From the NCBI GenBank assembly GCA_020796225.1, contig CM036764.1, positions 28,311,450 through 28,375,449 on the forward strand: 64,000 bases of DNA, in the 5' to 3' direction. The translations under genes and the position numbers were made by a program. This DNA comes from Arion vulgaris. Lineage: Eukaryota > Mollusca > Gastropoda > Stylommatophora > Arionidae. The notes under the pieces are model-generated. The model had not been told where the DNA came from. It searched no databases and worked only from the letters and a program-made list of their open reading frames with translations. Shown here one piece after another: positions 23,550-34,165 of the stretch. Within the stretch, counting starts at the first letter, position 1, and each line of letters starts with the position of its first letter.

Positions 23550-23750
23550 TTGTAGGTTGATAAATAGAAAGTACAGTGGGTAAATTAATATATAGTTGAT
23601 ATATTTTGTAAGTAGATGTATAGTCGATACGGTTTGTAAATTAATATATTTTGTACATCGATATATATATATATAGTTGATTTAATTTGCAAACGTACGA
23701 GTATATGTGGTTGATATAGTTTGTAGATTGATATATAGTTATATGTAATA
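23550..23750. repeat. degenerate TATAGTTGATAT tract
   Basis: AT-rich sequence with irregularly spaced TAGTTGATATA units, a decayed tandem repeat related in motif to the array at 29757. Confidence 0.6.
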
Positions 23751-23798
23751 TATTATCCTAGTATTTATCTACAATTGTGTGACTGGAGAACCATTAAA

Positions 23799-24044
23799 AA
23801 GTTAATTGCATATCCTATACAGGACTTTGCGAATCAACCCCAGCTTTTTGACGCTGTTTATGTTATGTCTAGGCATTATTACGTTCAGTAGTTTGCCATT
23901 GCTTTCTGAACGGGTGGTACTATCGTCCGTTTGTAAAAATCTACGCGAAACAATCTGCAACCAAACTGTCCGCAGCGTGATTCGAACTCAGAACGTCTGG
24001 GTTAATAGACCGAGTCACTATCCCCTAAGCCACAGACGTCACCA
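23799..24044 (-). mobile_element. SINE-D, copy 1
   Basis: Minus strand starts GGTGACGTCTGTGGCTTAGG (tRNA-like A-box), has GAGTTCGAATC as B box, and ends GTCCTGTATAGGATATGC. The 246-bp length agrees with the 33525 copy. Flanks GGAGAACCATTAAA and GGAGAACAATAAA are a probable slightly decayed target duplication. Confidence 0.85.
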
Positions 24045-24059
24045 GGAGAACAATAAAGG

Positions 24060-24799
24060 CATGTTAAATACCTTCAGTTGTGTGACTGGACAATTATAAA
24101 GTACACGTATCTACCTTCAATTAAGTGACTAGATAATCATAATTTCAGGTATATTTTTTGGAGAAATTGGAGAATCCACTCCAATCCGATAGCCATTGTC
24201 CTTATTGAGCTTGGATCAATATTTCTGACATGCTCGTAATAATTTCCCAGACAATTCTCCAGCATTTCCTGTGAAAATTATTATTACTATAACAAATTTT
24301 CAGAAACATTGTAATTATTTGCCATTTTCTTCCATATTCGTCTTTGTGTAGAGGGGTAAAAAGGTTCCTCTTGATTACAAAAGAAAATCATGCAATCAGC
24401 AAACGGTGTAATTACATCCTCTATTTGATCCCCATGAAACAAATCTATTGGGTTTTTGTAGTAAATTAAAGATAATATCAAGATTATTTTCTTTTATACA
24501 CACTAATTATTGCTACAGATTTCATTAAGCAACGATATATATTATTTCCATGATTATCTTGATAATAAGATTCTTGAGGCAGGATGTGAGATTCTGAAAT
24601 ATCTAATAGTAGTAAGAAAATATTTGAGCTTTCATAGTTGACAGCTCGTCAGTCTTCCTCTTCTTCTGCTTATTCTTCTTCTTTCTGTGATCGCTTAAAA
24701 GTTTGCACATCTTGACGATTTCTCATGATGAACTCTACTGTTGTTTGTTTTTACGTTATTGTTATACAGTTATGTATATGCTGTTGTATAACTTTGCCA

Positions 24800-24831
<32 letters not shown>
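24060..24831. other. unassigned AT-rich sequence
   Basis: Short repeats of TGTGACTGGA/TGACTAGA near 24077-24135; nothing else recognised. Confidence 0.5.
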
Positions 24832-24833
<2 letters not shown>

Positions 24834-24991
24834 GTGGCGGCTTGTCATTAAGGGCCAGTGGGGCTGGGTCCCAACAAAAATAAGGTGCAACGTGTATTTT
24901 TATACATTAAAATATATCCTAACCGAAACCATGATTTTTCCGAAAATTTCTGTCTGGCCCCACCAACAAAAATGATCACGAGCCGCCACTG
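24832..24991 (-). mobile_element. hAT-1 MITE, 160 bp
   Basis: Begins CAGTGGCGGCTTGTCATTA and ends TGATCACGAGCCGCCACTG, the hAT-1 termini in reverse order. Flanking sequence is TATATATA on both sides, compatible with an 8-bp duplication in an AT repeat. No coding capacity. Confidence 0.85.
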
Positions 24992-25004
24992 GATATATAT
25001 ATAA

Positions 25005-25444
25005 AGAATTTTCAAATCCAATGTTGTATCTATCCTAATGTATGCCAGCAAGAGTTGGAAAAATACTAAAGATATACAACGTAAGTTGAATGTATTAGAA
25101 AATGATGTCTGCGAAAAATAATGAACACAAAGTAGGCCAAATTCAGAAGAAGTGATGAAATCAGAGAAATGTCTACTCAAGCACTAGTAACAACCGATAT
25201 AAGAAGGTTAAGATCGAGATATGTTAAGAAGAAATGATCAAAGAATAACAAAGCAGGCATTGAAGTGAGAGATAACGGGTTCAAGAAAGTGAGCACGCAC
25301 TAGGTAAACCCTGAAACGAACTTTGTTGAGAAAGGCAAAAAATATAGGACTCAATTTCATGTAAGAGATTGCGCAAGTTGCCCATGGCAGAGTTATGGAG
25401 AAATGACTTGCAGGCTCTATGTAACATATAAATCTACAAGAGGA

Positions 25445-25448
<4 letters not shown>
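25005..25448 (+). mobile_element. LINE-b 3' end, copy 3
   Basis: Degenerate plus-strand LINE-b tail: blocks matching ILTYASESWK, FRRSDEIRDMS, RRNDQRI-KQALK and AVWRN-LQALC can be traced through several frameshifts and stops, ending CAAGAGGAATATATAT. Confidence 0.75.
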
Positions 25449-25477
<29 letters not shown>

Positions 25478-25537
25478 TAAATTGTGTACATCAAATGAGA
25501 CATGCTACGCTATTGAAAACTATTCATGACGTCAAGG

Positions 25538-25576
<39 letters not shown>

Positions 25577-25636
25577 TAAATTGTGTACATCAAATGAGAC
25601 ATGCTACGCTATTGAAAACTATACATGACGTCAAGG

Positions 25637-25671
<35 letters not shown>

Positions 25672-25731
25672 TAAATTGTGTACATCAAATGAGACATGCT
25701 ACGCTATTGAAAACTATTCATGACGTCAAGG

Positions 25732-25770
<39 letters not shown>

Positions 25771-25830
25771 TAAATTGTGTACATCAAATGAGACATGCTA
25801 CGCTATTGAAAACTATACATGACGTCAAGG

Positions 25831-25865
<35 letters not shown>

Positions 25866-25925
25866 TAAATTGTGTACATCAAATGAGACATGCTACGCTA
25901 TTGAAAACTATACATGACGTCAAGG

Positions 25926-25964
<39 letters not shown>

Positions 25965-26024
25965 TAAATTGTGTACATCAAATGAGACATGCTACGCTAT
26001 TGAAAACTATACATGACGTCAAGG

Positions 26025-26065
<41 letters not shown>

Positions 26066-26145
26066 TAAATTGTGTACATCAAATGAGACATGCTACGCTA
26101 TTGAAAACTATACATGACGTCAAGGATATATATATATATATATTG
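25445..26145. repeat. 98-bp tandem array with embedded (TA)n(GA)n
   Basis: Seven units. Each has a nearly invariant core (GATAAATTGTGTACATC, ATGAGACATGCTACGC, ATTGAAAACTA, ATGACGTCAAGGA) joined by variable (TA)n and (GA)n runs. It abuts LINE-f at its right edge. Confidence 0.95.
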
Positions 26146-26590
26146 TGTACATGTAAAGGAAAATGCTACAGAAAGATCCTACGAATACCATTGACTGAAA
26201 AAAGAAAGAACACAGATATCCTGAAAGAACTAAATGTTACAGAAAGATCCTACGAATACCATTGACTGAAAAAAGAAAGAACACAGATATCCTGAAAGAA
26301 CTAAATGTTAAAGAGAATTGGCTGATAAACAACATACTATACAGAAAAATTACATACTTTGGTCACATCAAGCGTCACGGTGGCTAGGAAAGAACAATAC
26401 TAGAGGGCAGGGTCCCAGGACGCAGAGGCAGACCAAGAAGAAGATGGCTACAAGATATTAAAGAAACCATGAATATGACCATCGACGAAATGGGTGACTT
26501 GGCTAGAGACGGAGTGAATTTCAAATGTGCTGCAAAGAGAACAACGTCCTATAAAGGATACTCACCTTGATGATGATGATGAAAGGGACA
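26146..26590 (+). mobile_element. LINE-f 3' end, copy 2, with 71-bp duplication
   Basis: Plus strand encodes LKELNVKENWLINNILYRKI then TYFGHIKRHGG, GRRGRPRRRWLQDIKETMNM and TIDEMGDLARD, followed by CAAKRT-SYKGYSP and the tail TGATGATGATGA. A 71-bp block is duplicated (26168-26238 and 26239-26309). 5' truncated at the edge of the 98-bp array. Confidence 0.85.
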
Positions 26591-26727
26591 AGATTTGGTA
26601 TTGAAGTTACATTATGACGTAATGGTGGGTAATGAAGGCAGAGTTACGTTACCAAAAGATGAACAATGTTGTAAGTGGGAAGCATACATCAAGATATAAA
26701 TAAAATCAAGATGTCTAAAGTCAGTGG

Positions 26728-26998
26728 TTTTACTTCATTGCACCGGATTTTGTCATATAATGCTCAGTTCTTCTCCACAGAAATGACACGCCATCTTCCG
26801 AAGTTAGTGAACAAAGTCCGATCTCCGTAGCTCTGGCAATAATCCTAGGATCTATTGAAAAAATGCACTTGTGAACTGAACGGCGTGGTCCATATTTGAA
26901 CCTACTACCTTCGGAACTGAAGGTAATGGCTTAACCACTTAACCACTGATACCACTTAACCACTTAACCACTTAACCACGTAACCACTGATACCACCG
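26728..26998 (-). mobile_element. SINE-C, copy 2
   Basis: Minus-strand SINE-C, longer at its 3' side than copy 1 (shares TCTTCTCCACAGAAAT with 40613-40830). The A-box area has expanded into a (CTTAACCA)n run at 26930-26985. Confidence 0.65.
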
Positions 26999-27867
26999 AA
27001 AATGTTACCACCTTGTCAAGACAGATAATATATATTGTAAAGTGGTATTATTTCGTCTGATCTGATATTGTAATTTATTGTTCGTTAGTTGAGGATAATG
27101 GTGCAACAGCTACCCTAGAACCTTGACACTAATGCCCGCTATTTGATCCTGCAGAGTTTGTTTGTGAAGCACTTTGCTTTACCTGGGTACAGTTACAGGT
27201 TACATGTACATGTTTTCTTTTTTGTTGGATATGATAAACCCGTTGGTGTTACCTTCAACATTTTTTTTTGGGTGTGTATCCCAGTATAATACTGAACGAT
27301 CTCACGGTAACAGAACGAATGGCATAGCTGGATTGAATGCATAAGAAGAGACACCTATACACATATATGTCAGTCTGTGACACGAATGTCCCAGTGATCG
27401 CTGATCCTATTGTGGGTGAGATCGAGTTCCGAGTCGTATCGGAGACGGACGATAAAACGTCGGTTCCGTGTTGATGTTGAGCTCGTATAAGAACGCTTAA
27501 CAGTTGAAAATACATAAGAGTGTGCTGTAAAGCCGCAGCTAATGCAAAATGCAACTGAGAACAAAAAATGTCTACAAAAACTTTACCCATCTTCAAAATT
27601 GGGACCCTTGCATATGCTAAGGAGTGCGTGTACTACCTCTGAGATGTATAAGAAAATATGGGAACACGCTTGGTAATTCACCGAAGTGCATTGATGATGA
27701 CCCTATCAATCAATTAATCAATCAATCAATAAGTTGTTGGTGTACAAGTATATCGAAGGTTCTCAAACCGTTAAGAAAATATTAATTTCGTAGACAGATC
27801 AACTAGCTGTTAAAATTTAAATTATTTTCTTGCTCTGAAATTTGCGAAACGATTTAGATTTAGAATA
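26999..27867. other. unassigned sequence
   Basis: No recognised element; a short (AATC)n run lies at 27708-27730. The 113-codon minus-strand frame at 27255-27596 has no recognisable domain. Confidence 0.45.
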
Positions 27868-28350
27868 TCTTTCTTTCTTTCTTTTGTCCTTCTCTGCTTT
27901 TTTGCCGCTAGGCGTAGCAGGTTTAACTGATGATCGGTTTTCGAGATAATGCACGCTCGGTCGCTTGATATGGTGTGGTATTGTGGAGTTTTAAGATGTC
28001 TGTAACTCCATCAACCCATCTTTTCTTGGTCTGCCCTTTCCTCTTGATGATTCCATTTTCAGGTTGTCCGATCTTGCAACTGGTGTATTCGGGTTCATTC
28101 TGACCAAGTGGCCAAACCATATGAGTCTGTTTTTCAATAAATCTAATAGAAGGTGTTGTTCCGACTGTTCTTCTAATTTCCTCATTTCTTATATGGTCTC
28201 TTCTTGTTTTATTTACTGCTTTCCTCAAGCATCTCATTTCGCATATGGTAATTTTCCTTTCTTGTTCTTTTGTCAGTGCCCATGTTTGGCTCCGGTAGCA
28301 CAGTGTTGGTATAAAGATTGAATTTATAATCTGAATTAGTATATGAAGTT
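27868..28350 (-). mobile_element. LINE-a 3' end, copy 1
   Basis: Minus strand gives INSIFIPTLCYRSQTWALTK, CEMRCLRKAVNKTRRDHIRN, EEIRRTVGTTP, FGHLVRMNPNTPVAR and a tail shared base for base with the 61990-62060 end of the long copy (GCTACGCCTAGCGGCAAAAA). It has the same one-base deletion in CCAAGAAAAGATGGG as the long copy. The left edge is an (AAAG)n tail. Confidence 0.85.
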
Positions 28351-28424
28351 TCATATTTTTGAACTTATCTAGCATTTGAAATTTGGAGTTTGAAATAAGG
28401 AATTTGAAATTATGCGTTGTGCAC

Positions 28425-28495
28425 ATAAAACTGGATACCTGAGGGAGAGTGTGAGGAGTGCGTTTAACCAGTGAGCCACGGGCACCATCAGTATG
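28425..28495 (-). other. tRNA-like A-box fragment
   Basis: Minus strand GGTGCCCGTGGCTCACTGG contains a consensus A box (TGGCTCACTGG). No matching B box or repeat partner is visible; it may be the head of an eroded SINE. Confidence 0.35.
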
Positions 28496-28565
28496 CATAT
28501 CTTCGACATCTGTTGAGGAAGACTGAGGACATATTGGACTGTCCGGAATTGTATGACGATGCTCA

Positions 28566-29019
28566 TCATCATCAAGGTGCGTATCCTTTATAGGACGTTG
28601 CTCTCTTTGCAGCGCATCTGAAATTCACTCTGTCTCTAGCCCGATTACCCACTTCGTCGATAGTAATAGTCATGGTTTCTTTAATATCTTGTATCCATCT
28701 ACTTCTTGGTCTGTTTCTGCCTCTGCGTCCTGGAACGCTGCCCTCTAATATTGTACTCTCTAGGCCAACATGACGCTTGATGTGACCAAATTATCTAATT
28801 GTTCTGTATAGTATGTTGTTTATCAGCCAATTCTCTTTAACATTCTATTCTCTCAGGACACCAGTGTTCTTTCTTTTTCTGTCCATGGTATTCGTAGGAT
28901 CTTTCTGTAGCATTTAGTTTCGAAGGACTGAATTTTCGTTCTTGTTTTTGTGTAATGGTCCATGATTCACAACCATAAGTAGCCACTTTAAAAATACATG
29001 TTCTCAGTATTTTTGACAA
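28566..29019 (-). mobile_element. LINE-f 3' end, copy 3
   Basis: Longest LINE-f piece. Minus strand reads TCIFKVATYGCESWTITQKQ and, through stops, the same NWLIN-, GHIKRH, RRR-LQDIKET and YKGY-P blocks as copy 2, ending at ATGATGATG. This is the only LINE-f copy not abutting a tandem array at its 5' end. Confidence 0.85.
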
Positions 29020-29756
29020 TGACAATTATATGACGATGCTACATGAGCCATTAACCAATGATTCATTATGCACTGGATTTGCTTCGATTTTTTCTCTCCT
29101 GACTTTACAAATAAGTTTGCCCCTGACAAAACTGTTTAATATCGGGTACTTTCTATGGACTGTCAAATCTTTTAATAGCCAGTTTGTTGTTTGTCAGTAT
29201 TCCTGTCTCTACTATCCTCCATAAAATAACAACATTTCTGATGAGTGTCAATATGACACAGACTCCTGTCTGCAGAACATCTGCTGAGAAAGTGTCAAGA
29301 ATATGAATGCGTCTACGGGACAAGAATTTTAGAAACGATAACAGTCTCCGGCTGACCTCTGTTTTCTTAAGGCATATCCAAGTTGGTTCTGAGAATGTAC
29401 TCATAAGAAGAACAACCCGTCAGAAGCGATAAAAACTAATAATTTTTACATGACTGCACCTCAGTGTAGGAAATAGACGCGTGGTTAAAGGGGGACTGAC
29501 CGAACAACAGAAGTGGTGACAATGAGAAAACATGTGACTACTTCTTGTCTTGAAATCTCATCTTTCAATTTGAAAAGTGAATCGAATTTTAAGAGAAAAT
29601 ACGCCTCGTCAACTCGTGCGTGCACCGGAAACTACAACGATATTGTATACATTCTTCTAGACATGTTGTCATTTCATTTATACCTTCTTCCACGACACGC
29701 TCAAGCAGAAGTCTATCTTCTCACAAACCCACGTTTGTGTATTTGAATATTTTAAA
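29020..29756. other. unassigned sequence
   Basis: Nothing recognised. Confidence 0.5.
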
Positions 29757-30236
29757 GTGATATAGTTGATATAGTTGATATAGTTGATATAGTTGCTATA
29801 GTTGATATAGTTGCTATAGTTGATATAGTTGCTATAGTTGATATAGTTGATATAGTTTATATAGTTGATATAGTTGCTATAGTTGATATAGTTGATATAG
29901 TTGCTATAGTTGATATAGTTGATATAGTTGCTATAGTTGATATAGTTGATATAGTTGCTATAGTTGATATAGTTGATATAGTTGGTATAGTTGATATAGT
30001 TGATATAGTTGATATAGTTGATATAGTTGGTATAGTTGATATAGTTGATATAGTTGCTATAGTTGATATAGTTGATATAGTTGGTATAGTTGGTATAGTT
30101 GATATAGTTGATATAGTTGATATAGTTACTATAGTTGCTATAGTTGATATAGTTGATATAGTTGGTATAGTTGATATAGTTGATATAGTTGATATAGTTG
30201 ATATAGTTGATATAGTTGATATAGTTGATATAGTTG
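29757..30236. repeat. 9-bp tandem array (TGATATAGT)n
   Basis: About 53 units. TGATATAGT is interspersed with TGCTATAGT and TGGTATAGT variants that recur in multi-unit blocks, a higher-order arrangement. Confidence 0.95.
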
Positions 30237-30296
30237 GTTCCAGAAGGTTACATGACACAGTCCTATTTTCTCTAAATAAGAGAAAATGAAAAATGG

Positions 30297-30518
30297 CATA
30301 TCCTTTACAGGACGTAGCCATCAACCACAGTAAACCAGTCGTTGATTTTCTAGGCGCCACTTATAAATTCAGAGTTTGTCATTGCTTTCTGAACGGGAAG
30401 GTATATTTTTACATTTCGTAAAAATCCAACGGCAACGAATTTGCATCTAAACTGCCCGCGACGAAGTTTGAACCAGGTACTCTTGGGTTGTGATACCGCC
30501 CCTCAAGCTACATACGCC
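30297..30518 (-). mobile_element. SINE-D, copy 2
   Basis: Minus strand ends CGTCCTGTAAAGGATATGC. The head (TAGCTTGAGGGG A-box, GGTTCAAACT B-box) is more diverged than copy 1. Confidence 0.8.
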
Positions 30519-30530
30519 CATCAATAAGAT

Positions 30531-30947
30531 ATGTCCCGATAATATTATGTTAACGTACTCCATAATTTTGTTTTACCTTTGGAGATATTTATATTGCAAT
30601 GTATACTGAATTAGCCCGTGTACTGGCTTTGCGTCATCTTAGAAAATACTTAAAGCCGGTATATTGGCTCGGAAGAGTGAATGGGTTAAATGCTTAAATT
30701 ATAGTCATTTTGAGCATGTTGTCCATATTTGTTCAGCGATTATTGTCTGATTAATCTATTGAAAGATATGACCATCTTCATTACACTTTGGTGAGCAACC
30801 ATGATTGCTCCGAATCTCTTTCTTTCAAATGAATATCTCAGCCGCAGTGAAAGAAATTTGCGGCATCAACTAATGTCCCCGATGACATTTTGAGAATGAC
30901 CAAAGTTTGTAAGAATTTTATTTTAAGGTTATTCATGATTTTCTTTT
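30531..30947. other. unassigned sequence
   Basis: Nothing recognised. Confidence 0.5.
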
Positions 30948-30960
30948 GGACATTGACTTT

Positions 30961-31156
30961 TTTCCGATCCAGAAGCACTTGAGCTTTCAGTTCTTCAGCT
31001 CGGTGCCATGGACATCGTAACCCTTCGGTTCGGTGCCATGAACACCGCAAATCTGGAGAACCTGTGGTTTTTCTACCAGCAGACGGAATTGAACCGCACT
31101 CACCGGGGCTTGTTACCCGTCGTCCAACGCGCTACGAACACGCTGGGTGGGCGGGC
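30961..31156 (-). mobile_element. SINE-B, full length 196 bp
   Basis: Minus strand starts GCCCGCCCACCCAGCGTG, has A-box TAGCGCGTTGG and B-box GGTTCAATTCC, then AACCACAGGTTCTCCAGATT and GGCACCGAACCGAAGGGTTA, ending GCTTCTGGATCGG plus A-tail. Flanked by a perfect 13-bp duplication GGACATTGACTTT (30948-30960 and 31157-31169). Confidence 0.95.
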
Positions 31157-31347
31157 GGACATTGACTTTAAAGCCTACTACTAACGAATGTACACTGCCA
31201 ATAGTTGTTTTAAATGCTGGGCTTGAACATGGGAACCAACATATTATCATCAGATATAACTCTATCTATGAACTAGGAGAATGTGATAATCCGTTATATG
31301 AACATATTCATTCAACCATGCAAGTTAGTCTTAACGGTGACTCCAAA

Positions 31348-31706
31348 CACAGCCAACTCTCGATAACTACGCCAGACAACTGACTCGGGGTTCCCTGACC
31401 TAGATCAGAAAAAGGGACCGGAAAATATAGATGTTTGATAGAACACTGCAAGCTTTTTGAAATTTTACTCAATTATGTGAGTCTATTGTTATTTATTGGT
31501 GAAAAATATTCATAATATTGATATTCCTTATTGTTAAACTTAACTTGTTGCATAATATAACTTCGATTTAACATTTTGTGTTGATTTTGAATTGAATTCG
31601 TCTATATACACCAATACTGGAATCCGAGGTCACGTGGTGTAGTTGTGATCTGATTTACCATAATTCTTACCTGGGTCCGAAGGCCTATAAGTTTATAGTT
31701 GGCTCT
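31348..31706 (+). mobile_element. hAT-2 MITE, copy 1
   Basis: About 359 bp from CACAGCCAACTCTCGATAAC to TAAGTTTATAGTTGGCTCT, nearly collinear with 48196-48555. Terminal inverted repeats are short and imperfect. Flanking octamers ACTCCAAA and GCTCTAAC match at only 5 of 8. No coding capacity. Confidence 0.8.
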
Positions 31707-31782
31707 GCTCTAACACTATGAAATTCGTAGATTTATGATGTAAGACAACTGGAATATTATCTTGCCTTGTAAACATCGGTAA

Positions 31783-31993
31783 GCGTCTGTAGCTTAAGTG
31801 GTAGTGAGGTCGGTCACAAACCCAAGCGTACCTGGTTCAAATTCCGCGGTATTTCCGTGGGATGTTTACGAAAAGTAAAAATAGACCTCCCTGTTCAGAA
31901 AGCAATGACAAACTACTGAACGTATAAGTGGTGCCTAGAAAATCAACTACTCGTTTACTGTGGTTGATAGCTTCGTCCTGTAAAGGATATGCC
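31783..31993 (+). mobile_element. SINE-D, copy 3
   Basis: Starts GCGTCTGTAGCTTAAGTGG (A box), B box GGTTCAAATTCC, GTTCAGAAAGCAATGACAAA block, ends CGTCCTGTAAAGGATATGCC. Confidence 0.85.
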
Positions 31994-32589
31994 ACGATTT
32001 TCATTTCATTTTCAAGATATCAATAAGAAAACTGCTCAAACTTGAAAACTGTCGATCATCTACCATACGTAAATTATATTCAATTTTTATGTATGTGAAG
32101 GAGAAAACAATTAAGAGACAGTGAAAAAAAGCTCTTTTAAAGCCAAAATATAACATTGCTGACAAATAAAATGATATATTGAAATATTTTAAAACTCATG
32201 TAATACTACGCTGCTATTGCGATAAGCAAGGATTAGATAGATACCTTTGTAATATTTATATAGCCAAGAAGATCAGATTTAAACTTCAGACCTTCCCCAA
32301 CTTAATCCTCCGTTACATACTTCGTATCAAATAGCAAGTAGAAATAACATACGCATGCTAATGGAGGAAAACAAAGGCTGCAACCCACACAGCGAGAAAT
32401 CAAAGAAGATTTAACAGGAAGCCACGAACAAACTATCAATTTTAGCTCTATGAAAGGGAAGTTCAGTTTAGAAGAGATACTTCCTATATATTGTATTACT
32501 AAAACAGAACGATTACTAATATATGAGCACATTACGACAAGTTGTCACTGTATAAAACATAAGAGGACACTGTCGACTTCATAACACCA
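31994..32589. other. unassigned AT-rich sequence
   Basis: Nothing recognised. Confidence 0.5.
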
Positions 32590-33312
32590 AGTATATAAAA
32601 TTCAATTTCAGTTCAGCCATGTGGACACAGGAACATTCGTACAGGATTGATAAGCACATACTACAAGACTGCTCCAAATATGATATTCTTCTTCACACTT
32701 CACCCCCTCCCGTAGGAGGTTAGAGTCCCAATCAAGGTATTCCAAGCCATCCTATCCAATGCTATCTTTTCCAGATCTCTCCACTCTCTCCCCACTTTCG
32801 TGCATTCCGTCTCCAACTCCCGCCTCCATGTGTTCCGGGGTCTTTCCTTACCCTTATTACTCTGGTGGTTCCATCAGATTTCCTGTCTCGTGATGCTGCC
32901 ATGAGGTCTTCTCGGTGTGTGTCCTATCCATCGCCACCTTCTGCCCCTTATTTTCTTGTTCCACCTGCCGTTGTCCTGCTCTATCCTACAGTTTCCTGTT
33001 TTTGGTCCTGTCATTCCATCGCAGATGAAACATCCTGCGCAAGCATCTATTGATTGTCTGCACTTGTTGGTGTTCCCTTAATTGTTCTCCATGTCTCCGC
33101 TCCATACAAAAGGACAGCCTTGACATTTGAGTTTATTATCTTGATCTTAGTTGTATTCCAAATATGAAATAATGAGGAACATTTCACTAGATCAGTGATA
33201 CAATACTGGAAAGGAGAACGCGCAGACCTCTGCGTGAGATACATAAGGTAGCGAAATTTATACAAAATAAAACAATGACAATATAAACAATATGTCAAGC
33301 GAACGAAAGCAA
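32590..33312. repeat. repeat L, copy 2, interrupted by LINE-m
   Basis: Outer parts 32650-32683 and 33168-33312 match 11300-11460 continuously once LINE-m is removed. Confidence 0.7.
32684..33156 (-). mobile_element. LINE-m, 5'-truncated insertion
   Basis: Minus strand encodes KAVLLYGAETWRTIK, INRCLRRMFHLRWNDRTKN, RGRRWRWIGHTPRRP, RPRNTWRRELETE and LEKIALDRMAWNTLI, then a stop and a (GAA)n tail. Flanked by a perfect 11-bp duplication TCCAAATATGA (32673-32683 and 33157-33167). Length 473 bp. Stops and frame changes make it inactive. Confidence 0.95.
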
Positions 33313-33352
33313 TGATAAATTGTATGACATATTTATTTGAATATTCGTACTT

Positions 33353-33512
33353 GTCTTCTTCTTCTTCTTTGCGTTCGTTTTTTACGACCAATTTTAATCA
33401 CTCTTTGTGACATGTTTGATCTTTGCCAAGAACGTGTATACGTTGCATACACGGAGACTTTTCGTAGCACACATGGAGACTGCTTCCACTTTAGCCATCT
33501 TATTTTCCGCTG
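33353..33512 (-). mobile_element. SINE-A2, copy 1
   Basis: A SINE-A relative: the (GAA)n tail and AATCACTCTTTGTGA/GTTTGATCTTTGCC blocks are shared, while GCGTTCGTTTTTTACG replaces the SINE-A end. A sister copy is at 38541-38735. Confidence 0.65.
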
Positions 33513-33524
33513 TAAACATTCTAC

Positions 33525-33768
33525 GGTGGCGTCTGTGGTTTAGGGGATAGTGACTCGGTATATTAACCCCGACGTTCTGAGTTCGAATCACGCTGCGGAC
33601 AATTTGGTGACAAATTGTTTCGCGTGGATTTTACAAAGGTAGATGACACCATCCGTTCAGAAAGCAATGGCAAAGTACTGAACGTAATAATGCCTAGAAA
33701 ATCACAAACAGCGTTAAAAAGCTGGGGTTGATTCGCAAAGTCCTGTAAAGGATATGCAATTAACTAAC
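33525..33768 (+). mobile_element. SINE-D, copy 4 (full length)
   Basis: 244 bp from GGTGGCGTCTGTGGTTTAGG to GGATATGCAATTAACTAAC. It is flanked by TAAACATTCTAC at 33513-33524 and 33769-33780, a perfect 12-bp duplication. Confidence 0.95.
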
Positions 33769-33780
33769 TAAACATTCTAC

Positions 33781-33861
33781 GGTGACGTCGGTGGCTTAGG
33801 GGATAGTGACTCGGTCTATTAACCCCGTCGTTCTGAGTTCGAATCCCGTTCGAATTAACTT
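33781..33861 (+). mobile_element. SINE-D head, second insertion at same target
   Basis: Only the tRNA-like head remains (GGTGACGTCGGTGGCTTAGG to GAGTTCGAATCCCG), followed by GAATTAACT and then a third perfect TAAACATTCTAC at 33862-33873. The same target is therefore present three times around two tandem SINE-D copies. Confidence 0.9.
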
Positions 33862-33879
33862 TAAACATTCTACTGCCTC

Positions 33880-34165
33880 CTAACCACCACCGTTTGAGTA
33901 TTCACTGGCATCCCAACTCATCCCTTCCAACAAATGACACATCTGAACCAATCCTGCTTTGAGAGACTGGTTACTGTCGCGATTTTAACTTCAGTGAGTG
34001 GACCAGGCAGTTCGTACAGATTAAGGTTAAATGTAAACTCGGATGAATAAATACCGATATAGGGGATGACTGCAGTAAAACTATGTAGCAGTGGTGAAAC
34101 ACGTAATAACAAAGTACTGTAGTTTTATCAATATTGTTTTATTTAATACCAAGGCAAATCCGTGT
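33880..34165. other. unassigned, with foldback-repeat arm
   Basis: Positions about 34066-34145 (TGCAGTAAAACTATGTAGCA, AAACACGTAATAACAAAGTA) match one arm plus flank of the foldback repeat at 56219-56361. Confidence 0.5.

Noticed and set aside
28064..28321. Plus-strand frame opposite LINE-a
   Set aside because: It is the antisense shadow of the minus-strand LINE-a carboxy terminus.
29857..30360. TIS/TIA repeat protein
   Set aside because: Translation of the 9-bp array. No coding evidence beyond length.
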